Shown here: piece after piece, positions 21,736 through 35,859 of the stretch
Position numbering within the stretch: position 1 is the stretch's first letter
How the letters are laid out: every line of letters begins with the position of its first letter
Assembly: GCF_011752815.1 (NCBI RefSeq)
Contig: NZ_VWWV01000004.1
Span: 1-64,000, forward strand
Reading direction: 5' to 3'
DNA: 64,000 nucleotides
DNA from: Enterobacter sp. Cy-643
GTDB lineage: Bacteria; Pseudomonadota; Gammaproteobacteria; Enterobacterales; Enterobacteriaceae
Made by a program: the position numbers and the translations under genes
Notes under the pieces: model-generated
What the model was told of the DNA's origin: nothing
Database searches by the model: none
Seen by the model: the letters and a program-made list of their open reading frames with translations, nothing else

Positions 21736-23277
21736 ATGCAACTGAATTCCACCGAAATCAGCGAACTGATCAAGCAGCGCATTGCTCAGTTCAATGTTGT
21801 GAGCGAAGCTCATAACGAAGGTACTATTGTTTCTGTAAGTGACGGTATTATCCGCGTTCACGGCCTGGCCGATTGTATGCAGGGTGAGATGATTTCCCTG
21901 CCGGGTAACCGTTACGCTATCGCACTGAACCTGGAGCGCGACTCCGTAGGTGCGGTAGTGATGGGTCCATACGCTGACCTCGCCGAAGGCATGAAGGTTA
22001 AGTGTACTGGCCGTATTCTGGAAGTACCGGTTGGCCGTGGCCTGCTGGGCCGCGTGGTGAACACCCTGGGTGCACCAATTGACGGTAAAGGTCCGGTTGA
22101 TAACGATGGCTTCTCGCCAATCGAAGTTATCGCGCCGGGCGTAATCGAACGTCAGTCCGTCGACCAGCCGGTTCAGACCGGTTATAAATCCGTCGATGCG
22201 ATGATTCCAATCGGCCGTGGCCAGCGTGAGCTGATCATCGGTGACCGTCAGACCGGTAAAACCGCGATGGCAATCGATGCCATCATCAACCAGCGTGACT
22301 CCGGCATTAAATGTGTGTACGTGGCTATCGGCCAGAAAGCGTCCACCATTTCTAATGTGGTTCGTAAACTGGAAGAGCACGGTGCACTGTCCAACACCAT
22401 CGTTGTTGTGGCAACTGCTTCTGAATCCGCTGCACTGCAATATCTGGCACCATACGCCGGTTGCGCAATGGGCGAGTACTTCCGTGACCGCGGTGAAGAT
22501 GCGCTGATCGTATACGATGACCTGTCTAAACAGGCCGTTGCTTATCGTCAGGTTTCCCTGCTGCTTCGTCGTCCACCAGGTCGTGAAGCCTTCCCGGGCG
22601 ACGTGTTCTACCTCCACTCCCGTCTGCTGGAGCGCGCATCCCGCGTTAACGCTGAATACGTGGAAGCTTTCACCAAAGGTGAAGTTAAAGGTAAAACCGG
22701 CTCCCTGACCGCTCTGCCGATTATCGAAACCCAGGCGGGTGACGTTTCTGCGTTCGTTCCAACCAACGTAATTTCGATTACCGATGGTCAGATCTTCCTG
22801 GAAACCAACCTCTTTAACTCCGGTATTCGTCCGGCGGTTAACCCAGGTATTTCGGTATCTCGTGTTGGTGGTGCTGCTCAGACCAAGATCATCAAGAAAC
22901 TGTCCGGTGGTATCCGTACCGCGCTGGCACAGTATCGTGAACTGGCTGCGTTCTCTCAGTTCGCATCCGATCTGGACGAAGCCACCCGTAAACAGCTGAG
23001 CCACGGTCAGAAAGTGACCGAGCTGCTGAAACAGAAACAGTATGCCCCAATGTCTGTTGCACAGCAGGGCCTGGTGCTGTTCGCGGCTGAGCGCGGTTAC
23101 CTCGAAGACGTGGAACTGGCGAAAATCGGTAGCTTCGAAGCCGCTCTGCTGGCTTACGCTGACCGTGATCACGCTCCGCTGATGCAAGAAATTAACCAGA
23201 CCGGTGGCTATAACGACGAGATCGAAGGCAAGCTGAAAGGCATCCTCGACTCCTTTAAAGCAACCCAGTCCTGGTAA
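21736..23277 (+). CDS. atpA: ATP synthase subunit alpha (F1)
   Basis: A 513-residue non-catalytic nucleotide-binding subunit. Walker A is GDRQTGKT (about 169-176), Walker B is [10 protein letters not shown], and the family signature is [10 protein letters not shown]. Its length equals E. coli alpha. Long open frames on its complement are codon-bias shadows. Confidence 0.97.
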   Translation: MQLNSTEISELIKQRIAQFNVVSEAHNEGTIVSVSDGIIRVHGLADCMQGEMISLPGNRYAIALNLERDSVGAVVMGPYADLAEGMKVKCTGRILEVPVGRGLLGRVVNTLGAPIDGKGPVDNDGFSPIEVIAPGVIERQSVDQPVQTGYKSVDAMIPIGRGQRELIIGDRQTGKTAMAIDAIINQRDSGIKCVYVAIGQKASTISNVVRKLEEHGALSNTIVVVATASESAALQYLAPYAGCAMGEYFRDRGEDALIVYDDLSKQAVAYRQVSLLLRRPPGREAFPGDVFYLHSRLLERASRVNAEYVEAFTKGEVKGKTGSLTALPIIETQAGDVSAFVPTNVISITDGQIFLETNLFNSGIRPAVNPGISVSRVGGAAQTKIIKKLSGGIRTALAQYRELAAFSQFASDLDEATRKQLSHGQKVTELLKQKQYAPMSVAQQGLVLFAAERGYLEDVELAKIGSFEAALLAYADRDHAPLMQEINQTGGYNDEIEGKLKGILDSFKATQSW

Positions 23278-23327
23278 CGTCTGGCGGCTTGCCTTAGGGC
23301 AGGCCGCAAGGCATTGAGGAGAAGCTC

Positions 23328-24191
23328 ATGGCCGGCGCAAAAGAGATACGTAGTAAGATCGCAAGCGTCCAGAACACGCAGAAGATCACCAAAGCGATGG
23401 AGATGGTCGCCGCTTCCAAAATGCGTAAATCGCAGGATCGCATGGCGGCCAGCCGTCCTTATGCAGATACCATGCGCAAAGTGATTGGTCACCTTGCCAA
23501 CGGTAATCTGGAATATAAGCACCCATACCTGGAAGAACGCGACGTTAAGCGCGTGGGCTACCTGGTGGTGTCGACCGATCGTGGTTTGTGCGGCGGTTTG
23601 AACATTAACCTGTTCAAAAAAGTGCTGGCGGATATGAAAGAGTGGTCCGATAAGGGCGTTCAGAGCGAACTCGCGATGATCGGCTCCAAAGGCGTTTCTT
23701 TCTTCAACTCCGTTGGCGGCAACGTGGTTGCTCAGGTTACCGGCATGGGAGATACCCCTTCCCTGTCAGAACTGATCGGCCCGGTGAAAGTGATGCTGCA
23801 AGCCTACGACGAAGGTCGTCTGGACAAGCTGTACGTTGTCAGCAATAAATTTGTTAACACCATGTCTCAGGTTCCGACCATCACTCAGCTGCTGCCGTTA
23901 CCGGCATCAGAAGATGAGGAGCTGAAGCGTAAATCCTGGGACTACCTGTACGAACCGGACCCGAAAGCGCTGCTGGACACCCTGCTGCGTCGTTATGTCG
24001 AGTCTCAGGTTTATCAGGGCGTCGTAGAAAACCTGGCCAGCGAGCAGGCCGCACGTATGGTGGCGATGAAAGCCGCAACCGATAACGGCGGCAGCCTGAT
24101 TAAAGAGCTGCGGTTGGTATACAACAAAGCTCGTCAGGCCAGCATTACTCAGGAACTTACCGAAATCGTCGGTGGTGCGTCCGCGGTTTAA
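23328..24191 (+). CDS. atpG: ATP synthase subunit gamma (F1 rotor)
   Basis: A 287-residue central shaft. It has N- and C-terminal helices of the antiparallel coiled coil ([26 protein letters not shown] and the C-terminal [20 protein letters not shown]) and a Rossmann-like middle. Its length equals E. coli gamma. The next gene, atpD, is separated by 158 bp that hold an ERIC element, in contrast to the short gap in E. coli. Confidence 0.97.
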   Translation: MAGAKEIRSKIASVQNTQKITKAMEMVAASKMRKSQDRMAASRPYADTMRKVIGHLANGNLEYKHPYLEERDVKRVGYLVVSTDRGLCGGLNINLFKKVLADMKEWSDKGVQSELAMIGSKGVSFFNSVGGNVVAQVTGMGDTPSLSELIGPVKVMLQAYDEGRLDKLYVVSNKFVNTMSQVPTITQLLPLPASEDEELKRKSWDYLYEPDPKALLDTLLRRYVESQVYQGVVENLASEQAARMVAMKAATDNGGSLIKELRLVYNKARQASITQELTEIVGGASAV

Positions 24192-24199
24192 ACCAGGTT

Positions 24200-25732
<1,533 letters not shown>

Positions 25733-25751
25733 CGCCTAATCGGAGGGTGAC

Positions 25752-26171
25752 ATGGCTATGACTTACCACCTGGACGTCGTCAGCGCGGAGCAGCAAATGT
25801 TCTCCGGTCTGGTCGAAAAGATCCAGGTAACGGGCAGCGAAGGTGAGCTGGGTATCTACCCAGGTCACGCCCCGCTGCTCACCGCCATTAAGCCTGGTAT
25901 GATTCGCATCGTTAAACAGCACGGACATGAAGAGTTTATCTACCTGTCCGGCGGTGTTCTGGAAGTGCAGCCGGGTAACGTAACCGTCCTGGCTGACACC
26001 GCGATTCGCGGTCAGGATCTCGACGAAGCGCGTGCCCTGGAAGCGAAACGCAAAGCTGAAGAGCACATGCACAGCTCCCACGGTGACGTGGATTACGCTC
26101 AGGCTTCTGCTGAACTGGCTAAAGCGATCGCCAAACTGCGCGTTATCGAGTTAACCAAAAAAGCGATGTAA
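25752..26171 (+). CDS. atpC: ATP synthase subunit epsilon (F1)
   Basis: A 139-residue rotor subunit. It has an N-terminal beta-sandwich ([20 protein letters not shown]) and a C-terminal helical hairpin that can inhibit ATP hydrolysis. The length equals E. coli epsilon. It is the last gene of the operon and is followed by an intrinsic terminator 19 bp after the stop. Confidence 0.96.
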   Translation: MAMTYHLDVVSAEQQMFSGLVEKIQVTGSEGELGIYPGHAPLLTAIKPGMIRIVKQHGHEEFIYLSGGVLEVQPGNVTVLADTAIRGQDLDEARALEAKRKAEEHMHSSHGDVDYAQASAELAKAIAKLRVIELTKKAM

Positions 26172-26190
26172 CTACCTGCTTGAAAAGACA

Positions 26191-26226
26191 AATGCCAGTC
26201 CGGGAAACCTGACTGGCATTTTTTTA
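26191..26226 (+). terminator. atp operon intrinsic terminator
   Basis: A perfect 10-bp stem (AATGCCAGTC / GACTGGCATT, 26191-26200 and 26211-26220) followed by TTTTTTT (26219-26225). It is placed directly after atpC. Confidence 0.9.
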
Positions 26227-26389
26227 TTCCGCAGCTTTATTCCATGCTCAAAATAACCATAAAACCAGCTAGATAGCGGTTTTCTCGAGGTGTTTAGCCC
26301 CTGTTTCGGCCTTAATTCTCATGGATTCTACCGCAATTACTGCTATAAAAGACGCAGACAATGTCAAGGCGGTTAAATTAGCAGCAACG

Positions 26390-26408
26390 TATTTTTTGGT
26401 GCAAAATA
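26390..26408. promoter_or_regulatory. Candidate NagC operator upstream of glmU
   Basis: The inverted repeat TATTTT-N7-AAAATA lies 60-78 bp before the glmU start, with a TAGAAT -10-like hexamer just downstream (26410-26415). E. coli glmUS is activated by NagC bound at A/T-rich operators of this kind. The assignment is by position and symmetry only. Confidence 0.4.
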
Positions 26409-26467
26409 TGTAGAATTTTCAAGGCTAAATCGCTTTACTTCACACACTAAACAGATTCAGGACACGT

Positions 26468-27838
26468 ATGTCAAACAGCGCAATGAGCGTGGTTATCCTT
26501 GCCGCCGGCAAAGGAACCCGCATGTACTCAGATCTTCCAAAGGTGCTGCACACGCTGGCTGGGAAGCCAATGGTTCAGCATGTCATTGACGCCGCTAATA
26601 AATTGGGCGCCCAGCGGGTAAACCTGGTGTATGGCCACGGCGGCGACCTGTTAAAGCAAACCTTGAATGACGGCTCGCTTAACTGGGTATTGCAGGCGGA
26701 GCAGCTGGGAACCGGCCATGCGATGCAGATGGCGGCGCCGTTTTTTGCCGATGACGAAGATATTCTGATGCTGTACGGCGATGTGCCGCTGATCTCCGTC
26801 GAGACTTTACGGCGCTTGCGTGAAGCCAAACCGCAGGGCGGCATTGGTTTGCTGACCGTTAAGCTTGATGATCCTACCGGCTATGGCCGCATTGCGCGGG
26901 AAAATGGCAAAGTCGTTGGCATCGTTGAGCATAAAGACGCCAGCGAAGAGCAGCGCAAAATCAATGAAATCAACACCGGGATTCTGGTGGCTAACGGTGC
27001 AGATCTGAAGCGCTGGCTCGGTAAACTGGACAACAACAACGCCCAGGGCGAGTTTTACATCACGGACATTATTGCTCTGGCTCATGGTGAAGGGCGTGAA
27101 ATTGCCGCCGTTCATCCGGATCGCCTGAGTGAAGTCGAAGGCGTGAATAACCGCCTACAGCTTTCTCGCCTGGAACGCGTTTACCAAACGGAGCAGGCCG
27201 ATAAGCTGCTGCTGGCGGGCGTCATGCTGCGCGATCCGGCTCGTTTCGATCTGCGCGGTGAATTAACGCACGGGCGCGATGTTGAAATCGATACTAATGT
27301 CATTGTGGAAGGCCGCGTTACGCTGGGTAACCGCGTGAAGATCGGGACCGGCTGCGTGATTAAAAACGCCGTTATTGGCGATGACTGCGAAATCAGTCCG
27401 TATAGCGTGATTGAGGATGCGACGCTTGAAGCAGCCTGCACCATCGGACCATTTGCCCGACTGCGACCTGGCGCTGAACTGGCGCAAGGCGCTCACGTCG
27501 GCAACTTTGTTGAAATGAAGAAAGCTCGTCTGGGTAAAGGCTCCAAAGCTGGTCATTTGAGCTACCTCGGTGATGCCGAAATTGGTGATAACGTGAACAT
27601 CGGTGCCGGCACTATTACCTGTAACTACGATGGCGCGAACAAACATAAAACCATTATTGGTGATGACGTGTTTGTTGGTTCTGATACTCAGCTGGTGGCC
27701 CCGGTCACCGTGGCCAGTGGCGTTACAATTGGCGCCGGAACGACTGTGACGCGCGACATTGCTGAAAACGAACTGGTGATCAGCCGCGTAAAACAGAAAC
27801 ACATTCAGGGCTGGCAGCGTCCGGTGAAGAAAAAGTAA
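26468..27838 (+). CDS. glmU: Bifunctional GlcN-1-P acetyltransferase / UDP-GlcNAc pyrophosphorylase
   Basis: A 456-residue cytoplasmic enzyme that makes UDP-N-acetylglucosamine for peptidoglycan and lipopolysaccharide. The N-terminal uridyltransferase domain carries [18 protein letters not shown] (about 11-28). From about 250 onward, hexapeptide repeats form the left-handed beta-helix acetyltransferase. The C-terminus GWQRPVKKK matches E. coli GlmU. AGGACACGT precedes the ATG. Confidence 0.97.
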   Translation: MSNSAMSVVILAAGKGTRMYSDLPKVLHTLAGKPMVQHVIDAANKLGAQRVNLVYGHGGDLLKQTLNDGSLNWVLQAEQLGTGHAMQMAAPFFADDEDILMLYGDVPLISVETLRRLREAKPQGGIGLLTVKLDDPTGYGRIARENGKVVGIVEHKDASEEQRKINEINTGILVANGADLKRWLGKLDNNNAQGEFYITDIIALAHGEGREIAAVHPDRLSEVEGVNNRLQLSRLERVYQTEQADKLLLAGVMLRDPARFDLRGELTHGRDVEIDTNVIVEGRVTLGNRVKIGTGCVIKNAVIGDDCEISPYSVIEDATLEAACTIGPFARLRPGAELAQGAHVGNFVEMKKARLGKGSKAGHLSYLGDAEIGDNVNIGAGTITCNYDGANKHKTIIGDDVFVGSDTQLVAPVTVASGVTIGAGTTVTRDIAENELVISRVKQKHIQGWQRPVKKK

Positions 27839-27842
27839 TTTC

Positions 27843-28071
27843 CCCTCACCCTAACCCTCTCCCCTAAGGGAGAGGGAACTGGACTGAGATGGCTTTCCCT
27901 TCCTCTCAAAGGGCCAGGGAGCTGAATCAAACACGGATTTTCTCCCTCTCCCCAAAGGGGCATGGGAACTGAACAAAACACGGATTTCCTCCCTCTCCCC
28001 AAAGGGCCTGGGAGCTGAATAAAACACAGATTTCCTCCCTCTCCCTTCCAGGGAGAGGGTTGGGGTGAGGG
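27843..28071. repeat. Composite palindromic repeat array between glmU and glmS
   Basis: Outer arms of 21 nt (27843-27863 and 28051-28071) are inverted copies with one mismatch. Between them, units beginning GGGAACTG or GGGAGCTG recur at 27874, 27917, 27964 and 28010 (spacing 43, 47, 46 bp). The later ones carry AAACACRGATTT and CTCCCTCTCCCC. It is the largest member of the interspersed family in this window. It lies in the glmU-glmS transcript and would fold into a branched hairpin. Confidence 0.85.
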
Positions 28072-28210
28072 TCGTTCTTGAAAACGCCCCACCCAAAAGC
28101 AGTAACCATAAAAATAACCCCACTCTCTACAAGGCTCGGGGCTCCGGAAAACCGGAATAAACAGGTCAGCGACAACACATGGCTAACGCCATTATCAGGA
28201 CTTAAAAATT

Positions 28211-30040
28211 ATGTGTGGAATTGTTGGCGCAGTGGCGCAACGTGATATCGCTGAAATCCTTCTCGAAGGGCTTCGTCGTCTGGAATACCGCGGGTACGAC
28301 TCCGCGGGCCTGGCGGTTGTTGACGAGAAAGGTCAAATGACCCGTCTGCGTCGTCTGGGTAAAGTACAGAAGCTCGCAGAAGCGGCAGAAGAAACCGCTC
28401 TGCATGGCGGCACCGGGATTGCCCATACCCGCTGGGCAACGCACGGCGAACCTTCAGAAATTAACGCTCACCCACATGTTTCCGACCATATTGTGGTCGT
28501 ACACAACGGCATTATCGAAAACCACGAGCCGCTGCGTGAAGCGCTGCAGTCTCGCGGCTACACGTTTGTCTCCCAGACGGATACCGAAGTTATTGCTCAC
28601 CTGGTGCACTGGGAGCTGGAGCAGGGTGGCACGCTGCGCGAGGCGGTCCTTCGCGCTATTCCTCAGCTTCGCGGCGCTTACGGCACCGTGATTATGGACA
28701 CCCGCAACCCGGATGTTCTGCTGGCCGCGCGCTCCGGTAGTCCGATGGTTATCGGTCTGGGCATGGGTGAAAACTTTATCGCTTCTGACCAACTGGCATT
28801 GCTGCCGGTGACCCGCCGCTTCATCTTCCTTGAAGAGGGCGATATCGCCGAAGTGACGCGCCGCGCAGTGACCGTTTTTGATACCAAAGGCGAGCAGGTT
28901 CAGCGCCCGGACATTGAATCTAACCTGCAGTATGACGCTGGCGACAAAGGCATTTATCGCCATTACATGCAGAAAGAGATTTATGAGCAGCCGAATGCCA
29001 TCAAAAACACCCTGGCCGGGCGCATCAGCCACGGTGAAGTGGATTTGACGGAGCTGGGGCCAAAAGCCAACGAAATGCTCTCTCAGGTTGAGCATATTCA
29101 AATTGTCGCCTGCGGCACTTCCTATAACTCAGGTATGGTTTCCCGCTACTGGTTCGAAGCGCTGGCCGGCGTGCCTTGCGATGTTGAAATCGCCTCTGAA
29201 TTCCGCTACCGCAAATCTGCCGTGCGCCGCAACAGCCTGATGATTACCCTTTCCCAGTCTGGTGAAACGGCAGACACGCTGGCGGCGCTGCGCCTGTCTA
29301 AAGATCTGGGCTATCTCGGTTCGCTGGCGATTTGTAACGTGGCAGGCTCTTCTCTGGTGCGTGAATCCGATCTGGCGCTGATGACCAATGCCGGAACGGA
29401 AATCGGCGTGGCTTCAACCAAAGCGTTTACCACTCAACTGACCGTACTGTTGATGCTGGTGGCTAAGCTGAGCCGCCTGAAAGGCGCTGACGCTCAGATT
29501 GAGCAAGATATCGTGCATGGCCTGCAGGCGCTGCCAAGCCGTATCGAGCAGATGCTGTCCCAGGACAAACGCATTGAGCAGCTGGCGGAAGATTTCTCTG
29601 ATAAGCATCATGCTCTGTTCCTTGGCCGTGGCGATCAGTACCCGATCGCCATGGAAGGTGCGCTGAAGCTGAAAGAGATCTCCTATATTCACGCTGAAGC
29701 CTACGCGGCAGGCGAGCTGAAGCACGGTCCGCTGGCGCTGATTGACGCCGATATGCCGGTTATCGTTGTGGCACCGAATAACGAGCTGTTGGAAAAACTG
29801 AAATCCAACATCGAAGAAGTTCGCGCCCGCGGCGGCCAGCTGTATGTCTTCGCCGACCGTGATGCCGGCTTTACCAGCAGCGACAACATGCACATCATCG
29901 AGATGCCGCATGTGGAAGAGGTGATTGCACCAATCTTCTACACTGTCCCGCTGCAGCTGCTGTCCTACCACGTGGCGCTGATCAAAGGCACCGACGTGGA
30001 CCAGCCGCGCAATCTGGCGAAATCGGTAACGGTTGAGTAA
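28211..30040 (+). CDS. glmS: Glucosamine-6-phosphate synthase
   Basis: A 609-residue glutamine:fructose-6-phosphate amidotransferase. Cys2 (MCGIVGAV) is the N-terminal nucleophile of the glutaminase domain. Two SIS sugar-isomerase domains follow ([18 protein letters not shown]), with the C-terminal NLAKSVTVE. In E. coli the glmUS message is cut after glmU and glmS translation is raised by the GlmZ small RNA. A short ATGGC/GCCAT hairpin near the start (28180-28193) could be the masked ribosome site here. Confidence 0.97.
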   Translation: MCGIVGAVAQRDIAEILLEGLRRLEYRGYDSAGLAVVDEKGQMTRLRRLGKVQKLAEAAEETALHGGTGIAHTRWATHGEPSEINAHPHVSDHIVVVHNGIIENHEPLREALQSRGYTFVSQTDTEVIAHLVHWELEQGGTLREAVLRAIPQLRGAYGTVIMDTRNPDVLLAARSGSPMVIGLGMGENFIASDQLALLPVTRRFIFLEEGDIAEVTRRAVTVFDTKGEQVQRPDIESNLQYDAGDKGIYRHYMQKEIYEQPNAIKNTLAGRISHGEVDLTELGPKANEMLSQVEHIQIVACGTSYNSGMVSRYWFEALAGVPCDVEIASEFRYRKSAVRRNSLMITLSQSGETADTLAALRLSKDLGYLGSLAICNVAGSSLVRESDLALMTNAGTEIGVASTKAFTTQLTVLLMLVAKLSRLKGADAQIEQDIVHGLQALPSRIEQMLSQDKRIEQLAEDFSDKHHALFLGRGDQYPIAMEGALKLKEISYIHAEAYAAGELKHGPLALIDADMPVIVVAPNNELLEKLKSNIEEVRARGGQLYVFADRDAGFTSSDNMHIIEMPHVEEVIAPIFYTVPLQLLSYHVALIKGTDVDQPRNLAKSVTVE

Positions 30041-30153
30041 TTTTTTGTCACTAATCAGTCGCGATTAGCGGATGGAAAAGCCGTTTCTCACCAGATCAAT
30101 AATGCTATAAACGAAGCTAACCTCGGGCGAGATACCGGGTTAGCTATCGCATC

Positions 30154-30188
30154 CACCCTGCGAACGGCGAGTTTGCAGGGTGTTTTTA
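30154..30188 (+). terminator. glmS intrinsic terminator
   Basis: A 12-bp stem with one G-U pair (CACCCTGCGAAC / GTTTGCAGGGTG) and a GGCGA loop, followed by TTTTTATT. It ends the glmUS transcript. The attTn7 target of Tn7-like elements would be expected just downstream of glmS; no insertion is seen here. Confidence 0.88.
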
Positions 30189-30209
30189 TTTCTGAGCGGG
30201 AAACAACAA

Positions 30210-30617
30210 ATGTCGGCAAACAAACCTCACTGTCGGCTGGTCAAGCCGCAGCCAGTATTTATCGGTAAGCAGGGGCTTTCTTATCAGGTAGGTGTTTCAA
30301 AGGAGGCCGTCGATTCGCAGCATATCCATATGCAGCTGGCGACCATTCCTCCTCGTTCGCAGGCTAAAGCCCACAAGCACGAACACCATGAAACCGCAAT
30401 TTATGCCCTGAGCGGAACTTCGTCGGTGCTTTATGGCGATGCGCTGGAGCATTTTCTTGAGCTTCCCGCCGGCAGCTTTCTTTATATCCCGATGGATACC
30501 CCGCACCTGCCTTACAACAATACCGATGAGCCTGCGGTGGTGATTATTTCGCGGACCGATCCTAACGAGCAGGAGAGCGTGGTGATGATGCCCGAGCTGG
30601 ACAGAGACGTGCTCTAG
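30210..30617 (+). CDS. Cupin-domain protein of unknown function
   Basis: A 135-residue single-domain cupin. Motif 1 is H-K-H-E-H-H-E (about 54-60) with the expected downstream Gly, and motif 2 reads GSFLYIPMDTPHLPYN. These supply the usual three His plus one Glu metal ligands. I start it at ATG 30210 (MSANKPHCRLVKPQP); an in-frame GTG 30 bp upstream lies inside the glmS terminator and is unlikely. It is absent from this place in E. coli. The substrate is unknown; it could be a sugar or keto-acid isomerase or a dioxygenase-like enzyme. Confidence 0.75.
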   Translation: MSANKPHCRLVKPQPVFIGKQGLSYQVGVSKEAVDSQHIHMQLATIPPRSQAKAHKHEHHETAIYALSGTSSVLYGDALEHFLELPAGSFLYIPMDTPHLPYNNTDEPAVVIISRTDPNEQESVVMMPELDRDVL

Positions 30618-30650
30618 CGTCGCCGGATAAATTGTCGCGGAGTCATAGAT

Positions 30651-30679
30651 AAGCCCTCAACTGCGTAGAGGGCTTTTTT
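30651..30679 (+). terminator. Terminator after the cupin gene
   Basis: AAGCCCTC / GAGGGCTT stem (30651-30658, 30668-30675) with a 9-nt loop and a T-run to 30679. It separates the cupin gene from the convergent coiled-coil gene. Confidence 0.85.
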
Positions 30680-30680
30680 G

Positions 30681-31064
30681 TTATTTAATTTTCTGGGCGA
30701 GTTCATCAATCTTGCGGGAAAGCTGCTCGTTATCCCGCTTCAGGCTGTCCATTTTGGATTGCTGCTCATTGGCTTTACTTTCCATTTGAGACAGTTTGTT
30801 TTTCATCTCATCCAGCCTGCTTTCCTGCTCATCTATTTTCCTGACGCTACCGTCGTAATTTGACTGCAACTTTTCCAGGCGATTCTTCATCTCGACAATT
30901 GTGCTTTCCTTAATCGATGTCGGGACGATCGTACTACTGCCTGCAAAGGTGGCGAGCGTAGAGGTGAAAGAATCCGTATTGCGTGCCTGAACGGCATCAG
31001 CGTAAACGGTAGAGGCTGTCATAATGAGTGATATCGTACATAATACAGACAGATAGGCTTTCAT
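30681..31064 (-). CDS. Secreted coiled-coil protein of unknown function
   Basis: A 127-residue precursor. MKAYLSVLCTISLIMTASTV then YADA looks like a Sec signal peptide cut after YA. Cys9 lies within the hydrophobic core and lacks a lipobox, so this is not an obvious lipoprotein. From about residue 52 to the end it is almost all charged heptads (KNRLEKLQSN, SRLDEMKNKLSQMES, SRKIDELAQKIK), a strong coiled coil. I chose ATG 31064 because AAAGGTG precedes it; the 17-residue extension upstream is not signal-like. It is divergent from pstS. The family is not recognised. Confidence 0.7.
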   Translation of the reverse strand: MKAYLSVLCTISLIMTASTVYADAVQARNTDSFTSTLATFAGSSTIVPTSIKESTIVEMKNRLEKLQSNYDGSVRKIDEQESRLDEMKNKLSQMESKANEQQSKMDSLKRDNEQLSRKIDELAQKIK

Positions 31065-31148
31065 TTTTACACACCTTTTTAAACAAACTGAATTTAATGA
31101 TGCTTTAAAAAACATGGGGTTGTGTGTTTTTTTATGACACTGAGCGGA

Positions 31149-31199
31149 TTGTCATAAAACTGTCATAATTCGTACATTTAACTGTCACCAAACTGTCCT
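31149..31199 (+). promoter_or_regulatory. Pho-box array of the pst promoter
   Basis: Five 7-mers related to CTGTCAT recur with exact 11-bp period, starting at 31149 (TTGTCAT), 31160 (CTGTCAT), 31171 (CGTACAT), 31182 (CTGTCAC) and 31193 (CTGTCCT). Each pair separated by 4 bp forms a PhoB site. A TATTTAAT -10-like element follows at about 31213. The arrangement is that of E. coli pstS, induced at low phosphate by PhoB-P. Confidence 0.92.
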
Positions 31200-31256
31200 A
31201 TTTTCTACCCTGTATTTAATTAAACAACAATTTACGAACATCTGGCAGGAGACATT

Positions 31257-32297
31257 ATGAACGTTATGCGTACCACTGTCGCAACTGTTGTCGCCGCGAC
31301 CTTATCTCTGAGCGCTTCTACTGCGTTTGCAGCTGCAAGCCTGACTGGCGCTGGTGCAACCTTCCCTGCGCCGGTGTATGCCAAGTGGGCAGATACCTAC
31401 CAGAAAGAAACTGGTAACAAGGTGAACTATCAGGGTATCGGTTCCTCCGGCGGCGTGAAGCAAATCATTGCTAACACCGTTGACTTCGGCGCTTCTGACG
31501 CCCCTCTGGCGGATGACAAATTACAGCAAGAAGGCCTGTTCCAGTTCCCTACCGTAATCGGTGGCGTAGTGCTGGCGGTTAACCTGCCTGGCTTCAAGTC
31601 TGGCGAGCTGGTCCTGGACGGCAAAACCCTGGGCGACATCTACCTGGGCACCATCAAAAAATGGAACGACCCGGCGATTGCTAAGCTGAACCCAGGCCAC
31701 AAACTGCCGGATCAGAACATCGCGGTTGTTCGTCGTGCTGACGGCTCCGGTACTTCCTTCGTGTTCACCAGCTACCTGTCTAAAGTGAACGAAGAGTGGA
31801 AATCTAAAATTGGCGCAGGCTCTACCGTTAACTGGCCAACTGGTCTGGGCGGTAAAGGCAACGACGGCATCGCGGCCTTCGTACAGCGTCTGCCAGGCTC
31901 CATCGGCTACGTTGAATACGCTTACGCTAAGCAGAACAACCTGACTTACACCAAGCTGCTGTCCGCTGACGGTAAGCCAGTTAGCCCGACCGAAGCAAAC
32001 TTTGCTAACGCGGCTAAAGGCGCTGACTGGAGCAAATCCTTCGCACAGGATCTGACCAACCAGAAAGGTGACGAAGCGTGGCCAATCACCTCCACCACCT
32101 TCATCCTGGTTCACAAAGAGCAGAAAAACCCTGAGCAGGGCGCAGAAGTGCTGAAGTTCTTTGACTGGGCATACAAATCCGGCGCGAAAGAAGCTAACGC
32201 CCTGGATTACGCAACGCTGCCGGCCTCTGTGGTTGAGCAAGTTCGCGCTGCATGGAAGACCAATGTAAAAGACAGTTCCGGTAAGGCGCTGTACTAA
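31257..32297 (+). CDS. pstS: Periplasmic phosphate-binding protein PstS
   Basis: A 346-residue precursor. The signal peptide [20 protein letters not shown] ends at TAFA before [15 protein letters not shown]. Mature PstS binds inorganic phosphate and hands it to PstCA. The binding-site segments [17 protein letters not shown] and [12 protein letters not shown] are intact. The length equals E. coli PstS. GGCAGGAG precedes the ATG. Confidence 0.97.
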   Translation: MNVMRTTVATVVAATLSLSASTAFAAASLTGAGATFPAPVYAKWADTYQKETGNKVNYQGIGSSGGVKQIIANTVDFGASDAPLADDKLQQEGLFQFPTVIGGVVLAVNLPGFKSGELVLDGKTLGDIYLGTIKKWNDPAIAKLNPGHKLPDQNIAVVRRADGSGTSFVFTSYLSKVNEEWKSKIGAGSTVNWPTGLGGKGNDGIAAFVQRLPGSIGYVEYAYAKQNNLTYTKLLSADGKPVSPTEANFANAAKGADWSKSFAQDLTNQKGDEAWPITSTTFILVHKEQKNPEQGAEVLKFFDWAYKSGAKEANALDYATLPASVVEQVRAAWKTNVKDSSGKALY

Positions 32298-32309
32298 GTG
32301 CAAAAATCT

Positions 32310-35032
<2,723 letters not shown>

Positions 35033-35045
35033 TTTGGAGAGCGCG

Positions 35046-35771
35046 ATGGATAACCTCAACTTAAACAAACACATTTCTGGCCAGTTCAACGCCGAGCTGG
35101 AGTACATCCGTACTCAGGTGATGACGATGGGCGGGCTGGTGGAACAACAGCTCTCCGACGCGATCACCGCGATGCACAACCAGGACAGCGAGCTGGCGAA
35201 GCGCGTTATTGCCGGTGACCAGAAGGTTAACATGATGGAAGTGGCGATCGATGAAGCCTGCGTGCGCATCATCGCCAAACGTCAGCCAACCGCCAGCGAC
35301 CTGCGTCTGGTGATGGCTATCATCAAAACCATCGCCGAGCTGGAACGTATTGGTGACGTAGCGGACAAAATCTGCCGCACCGCGCTGGAGAAATTCTCCC
35401 AGCAACACCAGCCGCTGCTGGTCAGCCTGGAATCGCTGGGGCGCCACACCGTGCAGATGCTGCACGACGTGCTGGACGCTTTCGCGCGTATGGATCTGGA
35501 TGAAGCGGTACGTATCTACCGCGAAGACAAGAAAGTTGACCAGGAATATGAAGGCATCGTGCGTCAGCTGATGACCTACATGATGGAAGACTCCCGTACG
35601 ATTCCAAGCGTGCTGACCGCGCTGTTCTGCGCCCGTTCTATCGAGCGTATCGGTGACCGCTGCCAGAATATCTGCGAATACATCTTCTACTTCGTGAAGG
35701 GGCAGGATTTCCGTCACGTGGGCGGCGATGAGCTGGACAAGCTGCTGGCAGGTAAAGATCCGAAAGAGTAA
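35046..35771 (+). CDS. phoU: Phosphate signalling regulator PhoU
   Basis: A 241-residue protein of two three-helix bundles with E-x3-D metal-binding repeats ([24 protein letters not shown]). It links Pst transporter status to the PhoR sensor and keeps the Pho regulon off when phosphate is plentiful. I chose ATG 35046 ([14 protein letters not shown]) as in E. coli; an in-frame TTG lies 12 bp upstream. Confidence 0.96.
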   Translation: MDNLNLNKHISGQFNAELEYIRTQVMTMGGLVEQQLSDAITAMHNQDSELAKRVIAGDQKVNMMEVAIDEACVRIIAKRQPTASDLRLVMAIIKTIAELERIGDVADKICRTALEKFSQQHQPLLVSLESLGRHTVQMLHDVLDAFARMDLDEAVRIYREDKKVDQEYEGIVRQLMTYMMEDSRTIPSVLTALFCARSIERIGDRCQNICEYIFYFVKGQDFRHVGGDELDKLLAGKDPKE

Positions 35772-35782
35772 GCATTTCCGTT

Positions 35783-35855
35783 CCCTCTCCTTTTAGGAGA
35801 GGGTTCGACGCTTCTTTCCCCCCTCTCCCTTTTGGGGAGAGGGTTGGGGTGAGGG
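35783..35855. repeat. GC-rich interspersed palindromes, locus 3 (phoU-yiiM)
   Basis: Two hairpins: CCCTCTCC-TTTTA-GGAGAGGG (35783-35803) and CCCTCTCCC-TTTT-GGGGAGAGGG with tail TTGGGGTGAGGGG (35820-35855). They fill the space between the convergent phoU and yiiM genes and may act as a bidirectional transcript end. Confidence 0.8.
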
Positions 35856-35859
35856 GACG

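Noticed and set aside
21589-23187. 532-codon open frame on the minus strand opposite atpA
   Set aside because: It is fully antisense to a perfect atpA. Its composition (rich in His, Gln, Thr, Phe) is that of a codon-bias shadow, and there is no recognisable domain.
27843-28071. CRISPR-like regular repeats between glmU and glmS
   Set aside because: Units of 43-47 bp recur with no unique spacers, the conserved part is itself palindromic, and there are no cas genes.
27805-28178. Three overlapping minus-strand reading frames in the glmU-glmS spacer
   Set aside because: They are translations of the palindromic repeat array, repetitive in Gly, Arg, Glu and Pro, and not independent genes.
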